From Biscogniauxia marginata (taxonomy: Eukaryota; Ascomycota; Sordariomycetes; Xylariales; Xylariaceae), in assembly GCA_022695795.1 (NCBI GenBank), contig MU404097.1, positions 124,001-188,000 of the forward strand: a stretch of DNA of 64,000 nt. Direction: 5' to 3'. The notes under the pieces are model-generated. The model made no database searches. It was not told where the DNA came from and worked only from the letters and a program-made list of their open reading frames with translations. Below are positions 58,963 through 64,000 of the stretch, one piece after another. Position numbers and translations under genes: made by a program. How positions within the stretch are numbered: the stretch's first letter is position 1; the number at the start of each line of letters is the position of its first letter.

Positions 58963-61036
58963 CTACGTCTTGTTGCCCAAAAAAAACGTAAAGCTCTCAA
59001 TAACGATTTCCTGGACTGATCTTTCCCCGGAATTAATGAGACTCATAGCCTCTCCTTCCATCAGCCGAGATACAATACATGACTCTACCATTTCACGGTG
59101 GATGCCTTTTGAACGCATCACGAAAGGCGTATTCAAGTCCGTGAAGAGAGGATTAAGAGTGGAATGGCCCTGTTCGGTTTGGAAGAACGTGTAGTTTCTG
59201 TCATTCATTGTAAACCTATCTTGAGCTAGAGCGAAGCAAATCATAGGCGATAGCTCATCATAGACGAACCCCAGATCAAGGTCTCCACCGAGGAGGATCT
59301 CCTCCGCTGTCAATATCTTGTTTTGGGAAAACTCTCTGCCTTGTTTCTGCCAAATTGAAGGGCTTCTATGGTCCCGAGTTGCCTGTCATATGGGAGCATA
59401 GCAACATCCAATCCATTCTTAGGCAAAGGATCCAAATACAAATGAATAAAGAGCCCAGCAAGTATATGTAAGAATAGTTCAAGGTTTTTCTCCAGCTGCT
59501 CCCTTTCTCCGCATTTTGTGTCGAGCAATAGAGTTCGAAAGGCAGCATAAAGAAGTGGAATGCCGGTCAATTATCTTCCCGCAAAATTTTCCCATAATTC
59601 CCCGCGATGAATAGCTCCCGCTTGACATCTGACGATATTGTCACAGATTATTTCCTTAGTCTTTGCCATATCACAGGACCGTGTCCCCATAAGTAGAGGT
59701 GATCAGATAATAATTTTGTTGCACGAGCCTCTAGGTCTCATCTAGAGGTTTTGAGGTTACTATATGTATAATGCCTCTTTGTTATCTGGTCCGTTCACCT
59801 TTATCCTGTAACCTGTTTATTGACTGTCTTAGAATACCCGATCCAGGTTCGGTGCGGGTTGTGGATTCTGAGACACAGGCTGCCGTGAAGTAGTAACGCA
59901 TGTAAAGGAAAAAAGGAAGACAAAGGAGCAAGCGTTTCATCGCACGTGCTCTAAGTGGCAAAGTTGCCCACCCAAGAAGGCAGATCGCACGTTTGATTTT
60001 CCGGCCGGGCCATGCCAGTACCAACCGGGTAGAGGATTATCCTGTTGAAGCTGCCGACAAATTTGTTCGACATGAAGTTCGTATAAACATCATGAATGCT
60101 TGTCCTATTATAGTTCGGGATGATGTTGAAGTCCCTATTTGAGGATATTCCTAACAGACTATAAATCTTGTCTCGAGGCTGCAACATCGTATTTATCAAG
60201 GGGGCTACAGAACCTTTATAGAATAGGGACGTCATCTTCACCGTTCGTAGATACAACTTTTCTGGTGCCTTTAAAGACATTTTATATGGAGTTAGCGTTG
60301 GTAGTTATCCTAAGGGCGATCAGATCGGGGAAGCAGGGCTCGGTCCACATCAACCCGGACCAGCACTCTTGAGCAACGTCTAGCATCGGTCACGATACTT
60401 CTTCCTTTCCATAACTTATGATTATGTTCGGCGATACCAAAATCTCTTACAACACCCCACGTTCAGGACCAAAGCGGACGACTAAAGAACATGTTCAGTG
60501 CGTCTCATAATTTGATATCCCATAATTCAGGGAACTACACCATTGTTTCGGGATCAGAAGGATCCCAGTGACCCTTCATCGCGAAGTTCTCTGCTAGCTG
60601 TCATCCACTTCCACTCCGAGTCAGACAATGGTAATCAAGGAAGTGCGGAAGGTTATATCCATAATGAGGGCCTGGCTGCTTCACCCACCAAGGTCCTGCT
60701 GATTGATACAGAGCCAGTCAATCCGCAGATCCAAATATTCTCTGTTTTAAGCTTCGTTCTTAGGTTCGCGAGAACAGAATGCAGGCCCTTCCTCACAAAA
60801 ACAACTGCGAAGATATAGGCCAGCTCTACCGTCTTGGTCAGGTCTTCCCGTGCGTACGAAACCATACCATAGGTGAAATAATTGGGTAAACTTTTTATCG
60901 TTAGACTGCAATGGATCATTACTTTGGGTTCGCCGTATTCTTGAGCACTAAGAATTCTGATCTCCATTCGTGAATGGTCTAAGGGTTTGTATAACTGCCA
61001 GGTCTTTTCATCCCATATCTTAGCCTCTTTATAAAT
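58963..61036 (-). pseudogene. HET-domain (heterokaryon incompatibility) protein relic, heavily mutated
   Basis: HET proteins trigger non-self recognition and cell death in filamentous ascomycetes. The family's block order is visible on the minus strand but broken. The start reads WQLYKPLDHSRMEIRIL, then LHSVLANLRTKLKTENIWI. The hallmark IDWLCINQQDLGG follows in a different frame (a frameshift near 60725). Next come FRTSLITIV-stop-LGVE, FFSRPLWS-stop-TWGVVRDFGIA, QPRDKIYSLLGISS near 60180, and the typical C-terminal RLMEGEAMSLINSGERSVQE near 59060. Stops lie at 60681, 60621, 60535, 60505, 60463 and elsewhere. At least four fall where the family has Trp (TGG to TGA or TAG) and two fit Arg (CGA to TGA), as RIP would produce. 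Not functional. Exact ends are uncertain. Confidence 0.85.
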
Positions 61037-61772
61037 AGTGCTATGCTGTGTACACTAGTAAATCACGTTCAACAAGGCTTTTCACTGCCTAATTAGAAGA
61101 GACCAAACCCCCCTTATAATCAGCACTGAGTAAGATACCAGTCACTTTCCGGAACGTACTACATATTATAATAAAAGTAACGTTCAGTTTGAGATTTTAC
61201 TCGAGTTAACTCCCCTAGCATTGTTTAGTACTCTGAGTCCTATCCCATATAGATCTAGTGAATCTATAATTAGTACCTAAAGTTGCGTATGTTAATAGTA
61301 TACACCTATCAATGTAGGAGCGGTGCAATACTAACAATCGTTTCCCACGTCGCAGTAATCAAAACTGGACTCACGACCATCTGATCACCAATGCTGCATC
61401 ATATAGAAGATGTTGCAAATATGAGATATTCGCCTTGTTTTCCTCTTAAGAAGCAATTCAAGAGTGTCTTGAATACATCTATCAAGATCCGTAACCCGAA
61501 ATGCCAAAAGGCCAACAAGAAATCGTAAAGATCATTGAGAAATTCATGAGGGTTTACAGCAACAATCCAGCAAGTTATACATATATAAGGGCCGTAAAGG
61601 CCCAAGAATAGGAAGTCAGTATGTTTCCAAAAGCAGTGGAGATGGAAAATCATGTAAGAGATGCTATAGATACATTTAATCAATTCAAGGTGGGTTTACT
61701 ATAAGCTGTCTTCAGTCTCAAAATGATTACTTCCATAAGTGTATCGTGATCTAATTCTGCGCATTCCCTCTA
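61037..61772. other. Intergenic, AT-rich, no gene recognised
   Basis: About 0.7 kb between the HET relic and the symporter stop, strongly AT-rich at 61140-61400. A 94-codon minus-strand frame (61399-61683) is hydrophobic and rich in Phe, Ile and Leu but unsupported. Confidence 0.5.
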
Positions 61773-64000
61773 TTATGTCTTATTATCCCTTTTGCGATTG
61801 AAATAAGTAGATGTGGCCTTCCAGACACCCCTTATTCCCTTGGAAATATCATGGCGGCCATCGTAGAGAGGGTACACGACGACGGCAAAGAAAGCGACAA
61901 ATTGCCAAATTATCGCAACTGTCGTCCAGCCCGAGAAGAACGGCTTGGTGAAAATGTAGTCCCGGTAGAGCGGCATCGGCCAGGCGACAAACGTGACAAG
62001 CACGATAACGATCCACATGATCCACGCGATTCGGTGCCAGTGGTGAAGTCTCTTCAGGGTACTTTCGTCGAATGGGTGCCGAATGTCGTCCAGACTTAAT
62101 TTTGATGGTGAGAGTGGTACTGATATCTTCCCACTAGCAGTTCCTGACTTCTCCGGATCGGACGAGTCCGGATCCTGATCTGATTCAGGAGATGTGTCAA
62201 TAACTGAGCAAACATTCTGGGAAACCTCAGCCTCTCTTTTATGAGGCGCAGTAGAAGATTTGATGTTCTCGGGATGTATCGGTGCCTCTTCTGCAAGTTC
62301 GATACGGAGGAACTCCCGCCAATCGAACTTGTACGGTTTGTATTGCGAAATCACCACAGAGTAGAGAGCAGGCGAGAAGAATGATCCGATAGCCCCGTAT
62401 AGCGCTGGCAAGCCTTGCTCGGTAGTGGTCAAGGTGATTTCTCCGTATAGTGATTTCGCAGTAGTAAGCCAAATGGTTATCCCGGTTATGAAACCAAGTA
62501 TTGGGGAGACGATGGCTGCCGTTCGTGTCTGACCTGACCATAGGAGGGTGAGAGCCAGAGGAATGATACCGGGACACGAGAGAATAGGTCGGAAATATCC
62601 AATCCAAGTCATGTCTGCTCCGCCATAATTAAGCGCAAGGGATATTCCGGTTATGAACACGGCATGTATCACGACCGCAATGTGACTGACACTGACAAGT
62701 TTTTTGTCCGAGGCCTTGGGATTGATGTAGGTCTTATAAACATCAAATGATAAGATGCTGCTGACAGCGATCATAGACGATGATATCGTACTTGTTAAAG
62801 CCATGAAGAGCAGCACAAAGAAAGCGACGATACCTTGATCGCCAATAAGTGCTTTCACTGTGTAAGGCATGACCAAACCTGCATTCACTTGTGCCGGGGT
62901 GAATTCACCTGGATAGGTAGGGAATATGGGAGTGTTGTGTATAGCTCTGGCCGTCAACCCAACAACAGTGCCTAATCCCCACGGTATACCGAAGATTGCC
63001 AAAGCAGCTAGATTGTATCCCGGGACTGTAGCATTAATCTCTGTCGCAAAAGACTTTTGCCAAAACGCGGTATCCTTCAGGCGGAGGATTTTGGTTAGTT
63101 GTGGTTACATCGAACGTGTGAAACGGCTTGAGTTCACTTACCATCACAACTAGAGCAAGGTTTCCAAATTTCAGTATCAAGCCCCATATGATAGCCTCTC
63201 TCGACTTCATCGTCAACAGCGATCCCTCATAATTGCCAGCGATGAAGTTCTCAGAGGCTGTTGCCATCACTTTGTCATAGAGCCCGCCGAGCCCACCAAC
63301 AGCGTCATGTGTCAAAGTAGCAAATGTGAAGTATATAATGAGGATTAAAGCCACAAGAGTGTGGAGATAGTCTGTCAGGAAGGTGGCTTTGAGACCACCA
63401 ACTGCCGTGTATAAGACAACTAGAATAATGGTTAGCTTCATTCGGTTTCGTTGTTTTATGGTTACTTGCCTCCTAGCGGGATGAGAAGGGTAGCGGCGAC
63501 AAAATGCATTCCAGAAACTCCATAAATAAGTTGAGATCCAGTCAATATCATGGACGCACATCCGAATACGTTGTTACAGAGATTCAATACAATGAAGACA
63601 AGATGGCCGATTCTCCCATAGCGTATTCGTATTATCTCTAGAGAAGTATGAGCATACGGAACTCGGATCTTGGCCATTACACCAAGGGCAGCCATCATAG
63701 CAATTTGGAAAGAGAGCCCGGTTGCCCACCACTGTATTGTGCATTTTGCACTGTTAACAGTGTCCAGCACTGTGATGATTATAAAGATGGAGAAGCAAGT
63801 CAAATACGAACCAAGGGAACTGCTAATCCAAAGCGATAACACATTGCGGCAGAAAACACCGTCTCGTTTATCCACATCCAAGAAGAGAACACCGCAGACG
63901 CCGTCAGCCCTATGCCAACCGACCGATTGGCAACCATGAACATTTCCGATGTTCCAGAATCCTCGGCAAGGTAAGCCTTCTGAACCTTGACGGCTATCAG
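61773..64000 (-). CDS. Sodium:solute symporter, Dur3-like urea/polyamine permease (5' end outside window)
   Basis: Plasma-membrane SSS-family transporter; yeast Dur3 imports urea and polyamines, and substrate here is inferred only. Exons seen: 63812-64000 (runs off the window edge), 63470-63731, 63142-63419 and 61773-63074; 676 residues are visible, lacking perhaps 40-60 at the N-terminus. Matches include FMVANRSVGIGLTASAVFSS, KIRVPYAHTSLEIIRIRYG, LNLCNNVFGCASMILTGSQL, YTAVGGLKATFLTDYLHT and the DTAFWQKSFAT block across the last intron. The tail is long and cytosolic between the last helices (about 100 acidic/Ser-rich residues), as in fungal Dur3. The intron at 63420-63469 has a GC donor (GCAAGT); that at 63732-63811 has a weak GTTCGT donor. 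No stops or frameshifts are seen. Confidence 0.9.

Overview
This window is nuclear DNA of a filamentous ascomycete (Pezizomycotina, most likely a Sordariomycete). Most genes are split by 47-160 nt spliceosomal introns with GT/GC...AG ends and CTAAC/CTGAC-like branch sites. The gene content is typically fungal: ApsA, the INO80 subunit Ies4, Vid30/RanBPM, Ubc12, metaxin/SAM and a HET-domain relic. Intergenic spaces are long and rich in ACCT/AGGT microsatellites. I rebuilt exon structures by hand from splice signals, reading phase and family similarity. For every spliced model reported as a gene, the summed exon lengths are a multiple of three; one model is partial at its 5' end.

Layout. 1-1 kb: a metallophosphoesterase relic with three in-frame stops. 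2.8-4.9 kb: a ten-exon sugar transporter. 7.9-9.1 kb: a very GC-rich alpha/beta hydrolase. 10-11.7 kb: indoleamine 2,3-dioxygenase, with a distinctive palindrome/E-box upstream region. 12.7-14.1 kb: a secreted Ser/Thr-rich protein. 16.5-17.5 kb: Ies4. 19.9-22.4 kb: a Vid30/RanBPM-type GID subunit. 26.2-26.5 kb: a 90-residue protein in a large gap. 29.4-30.4 kb: a metaxin-like mitochondrial outer-membrane protein. 30.9-34 kb: an SDR oxidoreductase and a thiol methyltransferase, same strand. 34.8-36.3 kb: gamma-glutamyl phosphate reductase. 37.7-39.6 kb: a DHA1 drug/polyamine MFS transporter. 40.2-42 kb: a PLP threonine/serine dehydratase-type enzyme. 42.7-44.1 kb: ketol-acid reductoisomerase. 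44.3-44.6 kb: a MITE-like element. 45.7-46.4 kb: Ubc12. 47.9-52 kb: ApsA. 52-59 kb: a gene-poor gap. 59-61 kb: a heavily mutated HET-domain pseudogene. 61.8 kb to the edge: a Dur3-like sodium/solute symporter running off the window.

There is no obvious biosynthetic cluster. The core is a stretch of conserved housekeeping genes (about 16-52 kb) for proline and branched-chain amino-acid synthesis, neddylation, GID ubiquitination, chromatin remodelling, nuclear positioning and mitochondrial import. Accessory or decaying loci lie on both sides. Both relics have lost function mainly through nonsense point changes, many at expected Trp or Arg codons. That pattern suggests repeat-induced point mutation (RIP), although one clear frameshift is also present. 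The most unusual features are the RIP-like HET relic, the MITE-like element with a 5-bp target duplication, a 9-nt microexon, two GC-AG introns, charged low-complexity inserts inside enzyme folds, and paired palindromes upstream of the dioxygenase gene.
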